Positions 1-9,882 of a DNA stretch of 64,000 nucleotides are shown here, piece by piece; position 1 is the stretch's first letter, and each line of letters opens with the position of its first letter. Source of the stretch: Levilactobacillus brevis (GTDB lineage Bacteria > Bacillota > Bacilli > Lactobacillales > Lactobacillaceae); assembly GCA_003666485.1 (NCBI GenBank), contig CP032931.1, positions 1,612,001 through 1,676,000 on the forward strand, read 5' to 3'. A model generated the notes under the pieces. That model did no database searches. It had not been told where the DNA came from and saw only the letters and a program-made list of their open reading frames with translations. Made by a program: the position numbers and the translations under genes.

Positions 1-453
1 GGGCAAGACGCGGTCTTAGTTCTGCGGATGCACTATCTGATTTCTAACGCCTTGGATATCAGTGGGTACGAAGGGGTCGTTTTCGACCTATCTAACCATC
101 CCGATATCTCTGAGCTGTACCTGATCTCAGACATGCTGATCACGGATTACTCTTCCGTCTTCTTCGACTTCGCTTACCTGAAGCGGCCAATCCTGTTCTA
201 CCCGTATGATTATCACATGTACAAGGATGAACTGCGGGGCTTCTACCTCGATTACGAAAAGGACTTGCCGGGTGAGATTGCCCATAACGAAACGCAATTG
301 CTCGACATGATCGGCGAGAAGCTCCAGACGCCAGACATGAGCGGCAACCAGAAGTTCATGGACTTCTACCGCCGCTTCTGTGCCATCGACGACGGGCTGA
401 GCTCCCTGAAGATCGTCAACTACGTGGTCCAACAGATTGAAAAGAACGTTTAA
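1..453 (+). CDS. CDP-glycerol glycerophosphotransferase, C-terminal part
   Basis: The reading frame is open from the first base, so this is the 3' end of a gene that starts outside the window; 150 residues are visible. The block SDMLITDYSSVFFDFAYLKR followed by a proline-tyrosine-rich PILFYPYD stretch is characteristic of the TagF/TarF-type glycerophosphotransferases, which add glycerol phosphate units from CDP-glycerol to wall teichoic acid on the cytoplasmic face of the membrane. The ITDYSS motif belongs to the GT-B-like donor-binding half. Polymerase (TagF) and primase (TagB) cannot be separated from this fragment. It is followed by repeat copy A1 and a bidirectional terminator. Confidence 0.85.
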   Translation, partial: GQDAVLVLRMHYLISNALDISGYEGVVFDLSNHPDISELYLISDMLITDYSSVFFDFAYLKRPILFYPYDYHMYKDELRGFYLDYEKDLPGEIAHNETQLLDMIGEKLQTPDMSGNQKFMDFYRRFCAIDDGLSSLKIVNYVVQQIEKNV

Positions 454-490
454 TGCCTTTGGGGCAGCAGGGCTGACGATGTGTGTGGGC

Positions 491-688
491 TGACCGCCTT
501 ACCGTTCGCTAAAGATGGGCCGGTACGCTGTGGGCGGACGGGTCGAGCCACAGTGCGGTCTCGACACCTCGCCTTTGAGCCGAAGTTCGCGTCTCAAAGA
601 CGCCAGTTTATCTCAGAAGCATGGGTCCCATGCCTCTGAGAAAACTCCCACGGCTGAGCCCATCTTTAGCGAACTCTCGGCTACGGTG
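491..688 (+). repeat. Structured intergenic element A, copy 1
   Basis: GC-rich, palindromic, non-coding. The closing stem TTCGCTAAAGATGGGC (505-520) pairs perfectly over 16 bp with 658-673. Inside are hairpins using GTCGAG/CTCGAC, CTTTGAG/CTCAAAG and TCTCAGA/TCTGAGA. A conserved GCTGTGGG ... CCCACGGC pair extends the closing stem inward. It is the reference orientation for the A family. Bases 689-811 after it show no gene. Confidence 0.8.
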
Positions 689-811
689 GTGAATTGTCTG
701 TCATGTATGTTAAGTCCGTGATGGTTGATGCCTCGCAGACTGTGGCTTCGGACAGTCACCACGCTGGTTGCCAGCTTTGCCGGATGGTAACGGTCAAAAA
801 TTAATGTAAAC

Positions 812-858
812 AAAACTGCAGGCAACCACGCTGACGTGGATACCTGCAGTTTTATTTT
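812..858. terminator. Bidirectional terminator
   Basis: The arms AAAACTGCAGG (812-822) and CCTGCAGTTTT (843-853) pair perfectly around an inner CCACG/CGTGG hairpin. The T-rich tail on the plus strand and A-run on the left allow termination both ways, separating the teichoic acid gene from the minus-strand gene at 1128-1679. Confidence 0.75.
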
Positions 859-920
859 ATCGTAGTGTGTGATTGGCTATCGCCATGAGTGCAGCCTGTT
901 GTTGGTGAGTCAATCCATTT

Positions 921-1095
921 TAGCCGTGAGTGAAGTGAAATCTAGGCTCAGCCGGGGAATTTACCAGCGCTTTTGCTGGCAAATTGGTGACTTTGAGACG
1001 TGATTTTCGGCTCAAAGCAAGGGTCGAGACCTTGGCTCGGCCCGTCCTCCCCCAGCGTTCCAGCCTAGAGTTTCACGTAACGGTAGGCGGCCAGG
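921..1095 (-). repeat. Structured intergenic element A, copy 2
   Basis: Reverse-orientation A copy and the most divergent one. Its closing stem has a different sequence (TCTAGGCT with AGCCTAGA, plus GTGAAA with TTTCAC) but still pairs, with one bulged base. The left end has GTAGCC-like TAGCCGTGAG; the right end has the family GGTAGGCGGCCAG. Confidence 0.75.
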
Positions 1096-1127
1096 TCCGA
1101 TGATGTCGCCGGAGACCACTGACGGAA

Positions 1128-1679
1128 CTAACGGTAGCTGGTGGCTTGTCGGTAAGCGTGGGTGGTCAGCTGGTCGACCTGGTCAGTCGTGATGCCGGCC
1201 TGCTTGAAGTAGGTGCGCAAGATCAGCCGGTAATTGTGACGAACCAAATTGACATCTGGCCGCTTGACCGTGGTGAGCTGGTGCTGGGCGTCCTTGGCCA
1301 AGCGCAGTGCACGGGACGGTTGCTTGAGGTTTTTGACCAGATAGGTCACATTCTTGCTAGCCTTTTTCGACTGGGGACTGATCGGTTGATTGGCCGTTCG
1401 GCTGCTGGCCAGGGATTGTTTCATGTTAGTGGTCAGACTCGTGACCTCGTAATATTGATTCTTTTTTAATTGGACGTGGTCGTAGCTCCTGAACAAGAGA
1501 TTGTTGAGCAAGAGCGCAATCACCGCTAGCCCCGCGCCGCAGAGAATCACGGACATAGTGGGGCGCAACGGTTGGTGCTTGGTCCGCGCGATGAGCAGCC
1601 CAGCCAGGCCACCCAGGACCACCAGGGCCCCGACACCAAAGACGATTTCAATGAGTAAGGCTTCTGTAGACGCCGACAT
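1128..1679 (-). CDS. Small membrane protein of unknown function
   Basis: The 183-residue protein has two hydrophobic segments near the N-terminus (IVFGVGALVVLGGLAGLLIA and a second around VILCGAGLAVIALLLNNLLF), then a basic Gln/Lys/Ser-rich soluble tail, so it is probably anchored in the membrane with the tail on one face. I do not recognise a family. An ATG 30 bases further upstream is in frame, but a TATGAT -10 box lies at 1716-1721 on the minus strand and would make that start nearly leaderless; the ATG at 1679 has GGGTGA ahead of it. It is transcribed towards copy A2 and divergently from prfC. Confidence 0.6.
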   Translation of the reverse strand: MSASTEALLIEIVFGVGALVVLGGLAGLLIARTKHQPLRPTMSVILCGAGLAVIALLLNNLLFRSYDHVQLKKNQYYEVTSLTTNMKQSLASSRTANQPISPQSKKASKNVTYLVKNLKQPSRALRLAKDAQHQLTTVKRPDVNLVRHNYRLILRTYFKQAGITTDQVDQLTTHAYRQATSYR

Positions 1680-1861
1680 AATTTCACCCGTTTCTAAAAT
1701 AAACTTCATTCTCTAATCATACCACGAAATCCAGTTGACTAGCGAACCAGGTCTAGAAACAATGACGGGGTGGCGGAACTGTCTAGTTGGCGTGGGTGTT
1801 ACGAGCGGTTGGCGGAAGGACGTCGAGGCCAGGTACCCCCGGTCTGTCACCGGCCGATAGC

Positions 1862-1890
1862 TTTCAACTCCCTGCTAAATGTGTTAAAAT
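1862..1890 (+). promoter_or_regulatory. prfC promoter
   Basis: TTTCAA (1862-1867), 17-bp spacer, TAAAAT (1885-1890); about 65 bases ahead of the prfC start codon. The -35 box matches only partly. Confidence 0.55.
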
Positions 1891-1956
1891 TACTAGCTGT
1901 GACCTTTAAACTTAAATGAGACTCTAAATACTAAAAAAATTTTGTGAGGAAAAAAT

Positions 1957-3534
1957 ATGAGTGAAAAAACTTTAGCGTCAGCGGTGGATAAACGCCGGAC
2001 GTTTGCCATCATCTCTCACCCCGATGCCGGGAAGACGACGATTACCGAACAGCTGCTGTTGTTTGGGGGCGTGGTCCGCGAGGCCGGTACCGTTAAGGCC
2101 CGGAAGAGTGGCAACTTTGCCAAGTCTGACTGGATGGAAATTGAACAAAAGCGGGGCATCTCCGTGACCAGTTCCGTGATGCAATTTGACTACCAAGGCA
2201 AGCGCATCAACATTTTGGATACCCCTGGGCACGAAGATTTCTCTGAAGATACGTACCGGACACTGATGGCTGTGGACTCCGCGGTCATGGTCATCGACTC
2301 TGCCAAAGGGATCGAACCGCAGACCAAGAAGCTATTCCAGATCTGTAAGATGCGGGGCATTCCGATCTTTACCTTCATGAACAAGTTGGACCGGGATGGC
2401 CGCGACCCAATGGACCTGATTGCTGAGCTGGAAGATGTCTTGGGCATCGAAGGCTACCCAATGAACTGGCCGATCGGGATGGGTAAGGAATTGAAGGGCC
2501 TGTACGACCGCTACCACCAACGTGTGGCGTTGTTCCGGCCCGATGACGAAAAACACCAATACCTGCCATTAAAAGCAGATGGTGAATTAGCCGAACCCAA
2601 TGCCTTGGAAGAGGATAGCTGGTACCAAGACGCCAAGGACAACATGGAATTGATCGGTGAAGCCGGTAACCAATTTGACGAGGCCAAGATTGCCAGCGGG
2701 GATCAAACGCCGGTCTTCTTCGGCTCTGCCTTGGCCGACTTTGGGGTTAAAACGTTCTTGGAAACGTACCTGGAGTACGCGCCGAAGCCAGCCAGTCACC
2801 ACACCGAAGAAGATACGGACGTGGCACCGACCGATCCAGAATTCTCTGGTTTTGTCTTCAAGATTCAAGCCAACATGAACCCACATCACCGGGACCGGAT
2901 CGCGTTTGTGCGAATCTGTTCGGGTGAATTTGACCGGGGCATGGATGTCACGCAGGAACGGACGGGCAAGAAGCTGCGGCTGTCCAACGTGACGGAGTTC
3001 ATGGCCGATACCCGAGAAAATGTCGAAACGGCCGTGGCCGGTGACATTATCGGGCTCTATGATACGGGGAATTTCCAAATCGGGGATGCCATTTATACCG
3101 GAAAGAACAAGATTAAATTTGAAAAGCTCCCACAATTTACGCCAGAACTCTTTGTCCGGGTTTCGGCGAAAAACGTGATGAAGCAAAAGTCCTTCCACAA
3201 GGGCATCAATCAGCTGGTCCAAGAAGGGGCCGTTCAGCTGTACACGTCGTATTCGACGGGGGACTACATCTTAGGAGCTGTGGGTCAGTTGCAGTTCGAA
3301 GTCTTCCAATTCCGGATGCAAAACGAATACAACTCAGAAGTTGTCATGGAACCTATGGGCAAGAAGACTGCTCGCTGGATCAACCCGGACCAACTGGACG
3401 AACGGATGTCCTCATCCCGGAACCTACTGGTCAAAGACAACCATGGCGAGCCACTGTTCTTGTTTGAAAACCACTTCGCCGAACGCTGGTTCAAGGACAA
3501 GTACCCTGATGTTGAACTGACCGCTAAACTTTAA
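1957..3534 (+). CDS. prfC: Peptide chain release factor 3
   Basis: A 525-residue translational GTPase of the usual RF3 length. RF3 removes RF1/RF2 from the ribosome after peptide release and acts in the cytoplasm. Visible GTPase motifs are the P-loop [13 protein letters not shown] near residue 20, DTPGHEDF (G3) and NKLDRDGRD (G4), with [15 protein letters not shown] as the switch region typical of RF3. GAGGAAAAAAT precedes the ATG. It is a single-gene unit with its own promoter and terminator. Confidence 0.97.
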   Translation: MSEKTLASAVDKRRTFAIISHPDAGKTTITEQLLLFGGVVREAGTVKARKSGNFAKSDWMEIEQKRGISVTSSVMQFDYQGKRINILDTPGHEDFSEDTYRTLMAVDSAVMVIDSAKGIEPQTKKLFQICKMRGIPIFTFMNKLDRDGRDPMDLIAELEDVLGIEGYPMNWPIGMGKELKGLYDRYHQRVALFRPDDEKHQYLPLKADGELAEPNALEEDSWYQDAKDNMELIGEAGNQFDEAKIASGDQTPVFFGSALADFGVKTFLETYLEYAPKPASHHTEEDTDVAPTDPEFSGFVFKIQANMNPHHRDRIAFVRICSGEFDRGMDVTQERTGKKLRLSNVTEFMADTRENVETAVAGDIIGLYDTGNFQIGDAIYTGKNKIKFEKLPQFTPELFVRVSAKNVMKQKSFHKGINQLVQEGAVQLYTSYSTGDYILGAVGQLQFEVFQFRMQNEYNSEVVMEPMGKKTARWINPDQLDERMSSSRNLLVKDNHGEPLFLFENHFAERWFKDKYPDVELTAKL

Positions 3535-3543
3535 TCGCAACCC

Positions 3544-3594
3544 AACCGCCGCAACGCGCCTCTCCAGAGACAGCCGTTGCGGCGGTTTTTTGTC
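3544..3594 (+). terminator. prfC terminator
   Basis: AACCGCCGCAACG pairs with CGTTGCGGCGGTT, followed by a T-run, ten bases after the prfC stop. Confidence 0.85.
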
Positions 3595-3613
3595 GTGGGT
3601 ATTGTGCCAACTT

Positions 3614-3806
3614 GGCCGCCTTACCGTCCACTAGATATGAGTTGGAACGCGGTGGGTGCCGAGGCGAGCCAAGAAGCGGTCTCGCCCCTTAACTCGGAGC
3701 CGGCAGCCCGCGTCTCCGAGTTACCAGTTCCCTAACCGGCGTGACCCGTGCCGCTAAGGGAACTCCCACGGCTGAACTCATATCTAGCGGACTCTCGGCT
3801 ACGGTG
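3614..3806 (+). repeat. Structured intergenic element A, copy 3
   Basis: Closing stem CTAGATATGAGTT with AACTCATATCTAG; inner hairpins GGCGAG/CTCGCC, AACTCGGAG/CTCCGAGTT and AGTTCCCT/AGGGAACT. Every stem differs in sequence from copy 1 yet pairs. It is followed after about 90 bp by element B copy 1, forming an A-B unit. Confidence 0.8.
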
Positions 3807-3898
3807 ATGCTGGTCAAGTCCACTGATCCAGCCCACGCGGTGTGTTACCGCGGGTATTGGCCCCGGTTATACCAATGACAACTGAGTGATCAATACTG

Positions 3899-4124
3899 CC
3901 GGAGGAGGCCAGGGGTGTAGCCAGCTGTGTCGACGGTGTTGGCTGAGGTCTTTTCTCAGCCTACAGCGTGGGGCGCCTTTGGAGACTTGCGGGTTGTGCA
4001 AGGCTTCAAAGCGAGGTGGAAGCCCGCGCCTGGGCTGGAGCCGTCCCCCATAGCAGGTGGAACCCCTGGCAGCCGTAGGCACTGGTTTGGCAAAAGTAAT
4101 GGGAGTGGACGGTAAGGCGGCCAG
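3899..4124 (+). repeat. Structured intergenic element B, copy 1, with A-type right border
   Basis: Outer arms GGAGGAGGCCAGGGG and CCCCTGGCAGCCGTAGG can pair. The first inner hairpin is GGCTGAG...CTCAGCC. After the B palindrome the sequence ends with GGACGGTAAGGCGGCCAG, the same border as reverse A copies. Open frames here on both strands are by-products of the GC-rich palindromes. Confidence 0.7.
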
Positions 4125-4300
4125 GATACGCCATCTAACCTCCAAGACACAACCCGTGAAGTCAGATTTCGAAGGGAAGGCTTCGAAATTTGCGTCGGGC
4201 AATCGGCAAAAAAAGATTTCTGTTACACTGTAAACGAAATGACTATGGCAGACAGAGATTAAGTCCCACAACCGTTTGGGGACGGAGAGGAGCGGTTGCG

Positions 4301-6427
4301 ATGAAGCAAAAGAATTGGTTAGGGTGGTTGATTGGTCTGGGACTGTTGCTTACTGGCAGCGCCGTGGGGCAGGCGGATGCGGATTATGATCAAGCGTTGA
4401 AGACAGCGCCGCAGGGTATTTCCCTTGATAACATTTTTGTGCCGGGAACCACGAGTAATAATCAGGCAGCGGTGGTCGGCACCACGAATCCCGCCATTAC
4501 GGGAACGCAGGCGGCCAAGGTGAACAACGGCAAGAAGCAATTCGGTGCGCTGTGGTCGACGGAAGATAACGTCTTTGATTTGACGAAAGATCAGTCGGCC
4601 TCAATGTGGTTGTATTTCGGCAACACCGGTAAGAAGGCCGCGGACGGCATGGCATTTGTGATGCACAATGATGAAAGCGGTTTAGCAGCCACACCAAAAT
4701 TTGGTAAGAACGTGTCCGGCGAGACCTTGGGTGTCTGGGGCGTCGATACGGATAAGAAGCAAACAACGCCCGACAAGCTAGCGACGACGGCGATTCAAAA
4801 TAGTTGGGCGCTGGAATTTGACACGCATTTGAACACCTCGACGAACTACGGCAACGCTGGGGACGCGGATTCCTTCGACGTCGGCATTGCTGGGCCACAC
4901 ATTGCCAACAATTATCCGGCCGCGGTGAGTAGCTACCAAATGGTGAAGACGACCACGCTGCTACCGCTCTACAGTGTTGGCTACTACGCGACGCAGACCC
5001 ATGCTGGCCTGTTGAAGGGTGACTACACGTTGCTGGCCAACGGGGCGTGGCACCATTTAAGCCTGGATTGGCACGCGGATACCCGGGAGATGACGTACAC
5101 CTTTGATGACAAGGACCCGGTTTCCGGGACTGCGCAGACGGGTCTGCGAGAAACGGCCAAGCTCGACCTCGACGAGATTGATCCGCAGCATACGGGTCAG
5201 GTTCGATGGGGCTTCACGGGAGCGACCGGGGACAGCTACGAAAATAACCTGGTCGTCGTCGAAGAGGTGCCAGGATTAGTCGATGCGCAGGCGACCGCGA
5301 CGCTGACCGATACCACCATGGGCAAAGTTGTGCACGATGGCGACAGCATCAAGGGACAGGATGCGATTCAATTGGATTACGACCTGGCATACTTGAGTGG
5401 CAAGCAAGACTGGCAAGAGGTGCAGGCCCAGTTACAGATTCCGGATCAGCTGACGATTGACGCGGGAAAGATTACCGCTGCGGATGGCACCACGACGACC
5501 GTCGACCTGACTGGGCTGACGAACAACCAGGTGACAATCAAGCTCGCGCAGGCGCTGTCCGCTGACAATGCTACCGCGACCATCAGTCTGACGGGGACGG
5601 CGAACAATTTGAAGGCGCCGGTCACCGTGGCCTCGGTAGCCAGTACCTTCAGTGCCGTCAACGGGGTCGTGACAACGGATACGCCGGCGTTCACCCTGAA
5701 CCCGACGCTGGAATTGTACGCGGCCTCCTTGTCGGGGAGTAGCGTTCAGATTGAAGCCAACGAAGACGCGGTCATGAAGGGTCTGGTCGTGGTGCCCGAG
5801 GGCGTTGACCTGACCAACCCGGACATGACGGTCCACACCACGCTGAACGGAAAAAAGCGTCCGGACGTACAAATGACCGCCGGCGATGACCCGTCCAGTG
5901 GTCGCTTCAACGTGACCGTGGCGGCGGGTGACTTGCAGAGCGGCCAGAACACATTGCTGACCACCGTCTCAGACCCGTACGGCAACGTGTCTAACACGGT
6001 GAAATTTACCATTACGGTCAGCCGGCAACTGGTGTTCCAGACGGTTGCGGATAAGAGCTCCTTTGCGGATACGACCCTGACCGGCACGCACCAGCGGGTC
6101 AAACGCACGCTGGACTGGCAGGTCGACATTTTGGATACCCGTGAGGCCGGGGCCAAATGGTCGCTGCAGGTCACCAGCACGCCGTTTATCAATCAAGACG
6201 GTCAGGCGCTGGCGGGGACACTGAGTTATTATGACGGTGACGACCGCACGCCGATTGGCACCACGCCCATCACCATCAGCCAGGGGGAGGCCGCGGACGC
6301 CGACGTGGTCACCAATGTGGTCGATGACTGGGATGAAGAGAGCGGCTTACTGCTCGAAGTCAATAGTGCGGCCCTGTCCGGCAAGTATGCCAGTACGGTG
6401 ACGTGGCTGTTGAACGATGTCCCGTGA
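4301..6427 (+). CDS. Secreted L-type lectin-like WxL-domain surface protein
   Basis: The 708-residue protein begins with a clear signal peptide (MKQKNWLGWLIGLGLLLTGS, cleavage near QADA). Residues about 30-330 resemble the legume/L-type lectin fold seen in Firmicute surface proteins (FGALWS, MAFVMHNDE, ALEFDTHLN, HHLSLDWHADT). The middle has Ig-like repeats rich in Thr/Ala. The C-terminus carries both WxL motifs (KWSLQV and VTWLLNDVP), which in other lactobacilli and enterococci give non-covalent attachment to peptidoglycan, so no LPXTG anchor is expected or seen. The ATG at 4301 has GGAGAGGAG ahead of it and starts the signal peptide; an in-frame extension back to 4190 is not credible. Unusually, no other WxL-cluster genes adjoin it. 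Confidence 0.82.
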   Translation: MKQKNWLGWLIGLGLLLTGSAVGQADADYDQALKTAPQGISLDNIFVPGTTSNNQAAVVGTTNPAITGTQAAKVNNGKKQFGALWSTEDNVFDLTKDQSASMWLYFGNTGKKAADGMAFVMHNDESGLAATPKFGKNVSGETLGVWGVDTDKKQTTPDKLATTAIQNSWALEFDTHLNTSTNYGNAGDADSFDVGIAGPHIANNYPAAVSSYQMVKTTTLLPLYSVGYYATQTHAGLLKGDYTLLANGAWHHLSLDWHADTREMTYTFDDKDPVSGTAQTGLRETAKLDLDEIDPQHTGQVRWGFTGATGDSYENNLVVVEEVPGLVDAQATATLTDTTMGKVVHDGDSIKGQDAIQLDYDLAYLSGKQDWQEVQAQLQIPDQLTIDAGKITAADGTTTTVDLTGLTNNQVTIKLAQALSADNATATISLTGTANNLKAPVTVASVASTFSAVNGVVTTDTPAFTLNPTLELYAASLSGSSVQIEANEDAVMKGLVVVPEGVDLTNPDMTVHTTLNGKKRPDVQMTAGDDPSSGRFNVTVAAGDLQSGQNTLLTTVSDPYGNVSNTVKFTITVSRQLVFQTVADKSSFADTTLTGTHQRVKRTLDWQVDILDTREAGAKWSLQVTSTPFINQDGQALAGTLSYYDGDDRTPIGTTPITISQGEAADADVVTNVVDDWDEESGLLLEVNSAALSGKYASTVTWLLNDVP

Positions 6428-6435
6428 GTGCAGAT

Positions 6436-6480
6436 AAAAAGGTTGTGCAGCGTTCTCAAATGAATGCGCACAACCTTTTT
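6436..6480. terminator. Bidirectional terminator between convergent genes
   Basis: AAAAAGGTTGTGC pairs with GCGCACAACCTTTTT. It serves the WxL gene on the plus strand and the NADH oxidase gene on the minus strand. Confidence 0.85.
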
Positions 6481-6509
6481 GGTGTTGATTAAGTTAACTG
6501 ATGATTGGC

Positions 6510-7865
6510 TTACTCAGCGGGTTGGAACTTAGCCACTTTTTCTTGAGCGGCTTGTGCCAAGATGTTCAGGTAGTTGAATGGCCGGTCGAAGTTTGGCTGG
6601 AAGAGCATGTCGACCATTGCCAAGTCATCGATGGTGTTTTCGTTTTGGATGCAAACGGAAAGGGTGTTGGCTGATTGGGAGACGTCGTAGCGACTCATCA
6701 AGGCGCCACCCAAGATCCGCCGACTGTCTGGGTCAAAGACCAGAGACATCAAGACGGGTTCCGTCGTTGGCATGAATTCTGGCCGGTAGTTGTCCTTGAC
6801 GATAACTTGTTCGGCGTTGATGCCTTGTTGTTTGGCAGCAGCTAACGTCAACCCGGTGGAAACGATGGTCCGGTCGTACAGGGCTAAGCCAGAAGAAGAT
6901 TGTGTCCCCATGTACTTAACGGTTGGCTTGACCAGGTTCTTGCCGACCAGGATGCCTTGGCGAACCGCGTTAGTGGCCAAAGGAATGTAGGCGTTTTGGT
7001 GCGTTGGGTTGTAGTGAACCGCAGCACTATCGCCGGCAGCGAAGATGTCTGGGTTAGAAGAACGCATGTAGTCATCGGTAATGATGGCGCCGTTCTTGGC
7101 CATATCGACCTTGCCCTTTAAGAGACCCGTGTTTGGCCGGAAGCCAATGCACAAGATGGCCAGATTCGTGTCGTAACTACCCTTGTCCGTCTTGATGGTT
7201 ACGCCATCACCGGTGTCAGTAAAGCTTTGAACCGTTTCGCCCAAGGCCAATTGGACATTGTTGTCGCGGTAGTCTTGTTCGATCACGTCCGTGAATTCTG
7301 AATCAAAGTACTTGGGCATCACGCGGTCCATGGCGTCGATCAGCGTGACATCATGGCCGGTCGTGGAGTAGGCTTCAGCCAGTTCGGCACCAATATAGCC
7401 AGCACCAATAACGGTGATGTGCTTAGCTGATTTGGCGTCTTCAATCAACGTTTGCGCGTGGTTCCAGTTCTTGCAAAGCTTGACGTGGTCGCCGTCAATG
7501 CCCGGAATCTTGGGTACGATTGGCCAAGAACCAGAGGTCATGACCAGCTTGTCGTAGTCGGCCGTTGTTTGTTCATGGGTGTTCATATTCTCAACGGTCA
7601 CTGTCTTTTGGTCAGGGTCGATATTCAACACGTTGTGGTTCATTTGAACATTGGCGCCGAGACTCTTGAGTTCTTCAGGACTGGAATAGAATAAACCTTG
7701 GGGGTCCGCAACCTTTCCACCGAGGTACAAAGCAATTCCACATGACAGGAAGGAGATGTTATCGTTCTTCTCGTAAACGGTGACTTCTGCGTCTGGATGT
7801 TCTGCTAAGATCTGCTTAATGGCAAAGGTGCCTGCGTGTGTACAACCAACAACTGTGACTTTCAT
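6510..7865 (-). CDS. nox: FAD-dependent NADH oxidase (water-forming type)
   Basis: The 451-residue flavoprotein belongs to the NADH oxidase/peroxidase/CoA-disulfide reductase family. VVGCTHAG at the N-terminus binds FAD, VIGAGYIGAELAEA (about 155-168) binds NADH, and Cys42 in SFLSCGIALYLGG is the redox-active cysteine of Nox2-type enzymes. Oxidising NADH to NAD+ with O2 spares acetyl phosphate from reduction to ethanol in heterofermenters, which is the likely role. The ATG at 7865 has GGGAGG ahead of it; an upstream ATG at 7907 has no ribosome site. It diverges from the dipeptidase gene. Confidence 0.9.
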   Translation of the reverse strand: MKVTVVGCTHAGTFAIKQILAEHPDAEVTVYEKNDNISFLSCGIALYLGGKVADPQGLFYSSPEELKSLGANVQMNHNVLNIDPDQKTVTVENMNTHEQTTADYDKLVMTSGSWPIVPKIPGIDGDHVKLCKNWNHAQTLIEDAKSAKHITVIGAGYIGAELAEAYSTTGHDVTLIDAMDRVMPKYFDSEFTDVIEQDYRDNNVQLALGETVQSFTDTGDGVTIKTDKGSYDTNLAILCIGFRPNTGLLKGKVDMAKNGAIITDDYMRSSNPDIFAAGDSAAVHYNPTHQNAYIPLATNAVRQGILVGKNLVKPTVKYMGTQSSSGLALYDRTIVSTGLTLAAAKQQGINAEQVIVKDNYRPEFMPTTEPVLMSLVFDPDSRRILGGALMSRYDVSQSANTLSVCIQNENTIDDLAMVDMLFQPNFDRPFNYLNILAQAAQEKVAKFQPAE

Positions 7866-7891
7866 GATGGTGCCTCCCAAAACAAGATTTT

Positions 7892-7977
7892 TTGAAGGGT
7901 ACTTCACAAGCTAGTCTATGTGAAATCCCTATCAATTGAATACAACTCTATTTTAGACAATCTGTTCTAAATGTCAA
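7892..7977 (-). promoter_or_regulatory. nox promoter with possible Rex site
   Basis: On the minus strand TTGACA (7972-7977), 16-bp spacer and TAAAAT (7950-7955) form a strong promoter. The spacer carries TTTAGA/TCTAAA half-sites. Downstream, TTGAAGGGTACTTCACAA (7892-7909) matches 12 of 18 positions of the Rex consensus, a redox repressor that often controls nox genes; this second point is inference. Confidence 0.6.
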
Positions 7978-8035
7978 CACTTTTTTGAAAGTGTTACCAT
8001 TTTGTCATTATCACGGGTTAAGGCCGAAGCTAGTC

Positions 8036-8064
8036 TTGCGCTGGGAAAAGCGGTAAAATATGAT
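8036..8064 (+). promoter_or_regulatory. Dipeptidase promoter
   Basis: TTGCGC (8036-8041), 17-bp spacer, TATGAT (8059-8064), 31 bases ahead of the start codon. Confidence 0.6.
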
Positions 8065-8095
8065 TCGTAGAAAAAATAAGGAGTGACCACTAATT

Positions 8096-9529
8096 ATGAA
8101 ATTCGCAAAGCATCTCTCGGCTTGTACGTCCGTTTTAGTCGGCAAGGACGCCACGGTCGATGGCTCCACGCTCATCGCCAGAAACGATGACACCTTCTTA
8201 CCGCTGACTCCGCAACGCTTTTACGTGCACCCAGCTGAGCATGATCAACCTAAGCGTACTTGGGTCTCCAACCAAAACGGCTTCACGGCGCCAATTCCGA
8301 GCGATGGCTACCGCTACTTAGCAACGCCTAACGTGGAAGTCGACAAGGAAGGGGTCTACGCCGAAAGCGGCTTTAACGAAAAGAACGTGGCAATGAGTGC
8401 CACCGAAAGTGTTTACGGTAACCCCGCACCACTGGCCTTGGACCCGTTGGTTGAAAATGGGTTAGCGGAAGATTCACTGCAGACCATGGTTTTACCGTAC
8501 ATCAACTCGGCTCGTGATGGCGTGCGCTACCTGGGCAATTTGATCAAGCAATACGGTTCACCAGAAGGTAACGGCGTGCTCTTCTCCGATCACGATGAGG
8601 TCTGGTACATGGAAATCGTGACCGGCCATCACTGGGTCGCACAGCGCATTCCCGATGACGCCTACGCGGTGACCGCTAACCAAGTGGCCATCCAACAGGT
8701 CAGCTTCGATGATCCCGACAACTTCATGTATTCCGAGGGGATTCAAGCCTTCGTGGCCGATAACCATTTGAACCCTGACCAAGACGGCTGGAACTTCCGC
8801 CACATCTTTGGGACCGACAACGAAAAAGACCGGCACTACAACACGCCACGGGTCTGGTTTGGTCAGCACGTGCTCAACCCGGAAATCGAACAGGACCCGC
8901 AATCCAGCGACCTGCCATTCATTTGCCGGACCAGTCACAAGATCAGCGTGGAAGACGTCGAATATATTTTGAGTTCCCACTATAACGAGACCAAGTACGA
9001 TCCGCTGGGCCCTGGGGATGACGAAGATAAGTTTAAATTCCGGCCGATTGCCATGAACCGGACGCAAAATTCTCACGTCCTGCAATTACGCAACGACGTG
9101 CCCGCCGAAAGTTCTGCCATTTTCTGGTTGAACTTCGGGGTCCCGGCCTTCAGTCCTTACGTGCCATTCTTTGCCAACGCCACGGATACGGACCCATCGT
9201 ACAGCCAAACGCCGGTTCATTTGGACGACGTCAGTGCTTACTGGATGTACCGCAAGCTGTCGATGATCGTGGAATCTCACTACGTTCAGTTCATTGAACA
9301 GGATACGGACTACATCACGGCCGCTAAGCAGAGTCTGCGCGCGCACGTGGCAACGACCTTGGAACAAGCTAAGTCATTGTCAGGCGATGAACTGACGGCC
9401 TTCTTGACGGCGCAAAACCACCAGGTCGCCGCTGACATGCGCAAGGTCACCACGCAGCTGACCAACGACCTGATTGAAAAGGGCCTGACGCTGTCGCACC
9501 TGACCTTCAACATGGATAAGAACCTGTAG
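8096..9529 (+). CDS. pepD: C69-family dipeptidase
   Basis: This 477-residue N-terminal nucleophile hydrolase matches lactobacillar PepD/PepDA in length. Cys10 in LSACTSVLVGK is the predicted catalytic residue exposed by processing, and DGSTLIARNDD is the family signature. It hydrolyses dipeptides in the cytoplasm, completing peptide use in a proteolytic amino acid auxotroph. AAGGAGTG lies ten bases before the ATG. It is followed by copy A4 and then its terminator at 9883-9923. Confidence 0.92.
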   Translation: MKFAKHLSACTSVLVGKDATVDGSTLIARNDDTFLPLTPQRFYVHPAEHDQPKRTWVSNQNGFTAPIPSDGYRYLATPNVEVDKEGVYAESGFNEKNVAMSATESVYGNPAPLALDPLVENGLAEDSLQTMVLPYINSARDGVRYLGNLIKQYGSPEGNGVLFSDHDEVWYMEIVTGHHWVAQRIPDDAYAVTANQVAIQQVSFDDPDNFMYSEGIQAFVADNHLNPDQDGWNFRHIFGTDNEKDRHYNTPRVWFGQHVLNPEIEQDPQSSDLPFICRTSHKISVEDVEYILSSHYNETKYDPLGPGDDEDKFKFRPIAMNRTQNSHVLQLRNDVPAESSAIFWLNFGVPAFSPYVPFFANATDTDPSYSQTPVHLDDVSAYWMYRKLSMIVESHYVQFIEQDTDYITAAKQSLRAHVATTLEQAKSLSGDELTAFLTAQNHQVAADMRKVTTQLTNDLIEKGLTLSHLTFNMDKNL

Positions 9530-9547
9530 TCTTAAACTGGTGAGGGG

Positions 9548-9740
9548 CTGTCCGCCTTACCGTTCGCTAGATATGAGTCGGAACGCTGTGGGCGCCGGGT
9601 CGAGCCAAAAAGCGGTCTCGCCCCTCAACTCGGAGCCGGTAACCCGCGTCTCCGAGTTGTCAGTTTTCTAACCGGTAAAGCCCACCGCTAAGAAAACTCC
9701 CACGGCTGAACTCATATCTAGCGAACTCACGGCTACGGTG
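9548..9740 (+). repeat. Structured intergenic element A, copy 4
   Basis: The closing stem GTTCGCTAGATATGAGT (9562-9578) is perfectly complementary over 17 bp to 9710-9726. The hairpins AACTCGGAG/CTCCGAGTT and AGTTTTC/GAAAACT are present. The copy lies between the pepD stop codon and the apparent pepD terminator, so it is probably transcribed. Confidence 0.8.
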
Positions 9741-9882
9741 GTGGTTGGCCAGACAACATGTTGGCCCCATGATGAAGTCAGTCGTGCTGCTGGGACTGCT
9801 ATTGGGATACTCTTGTATATGTTAGCAACCTGAAACTCGTAACGGTAAGGTGGCCAGCACAATCAGTCGTAAATAAAGATTT

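Noticed and set aside
3867-4271. Open frames on both strands over B copy 1
   Set aside because: By-products of a GC-rich palindrome; similar false frames occur over other A and B copies.
4190-4300. Upstream start of the WxL protein at 4190
   Set aside because: It would bury the signal peptide; the ATG at 4301 has a strong ribosome site.
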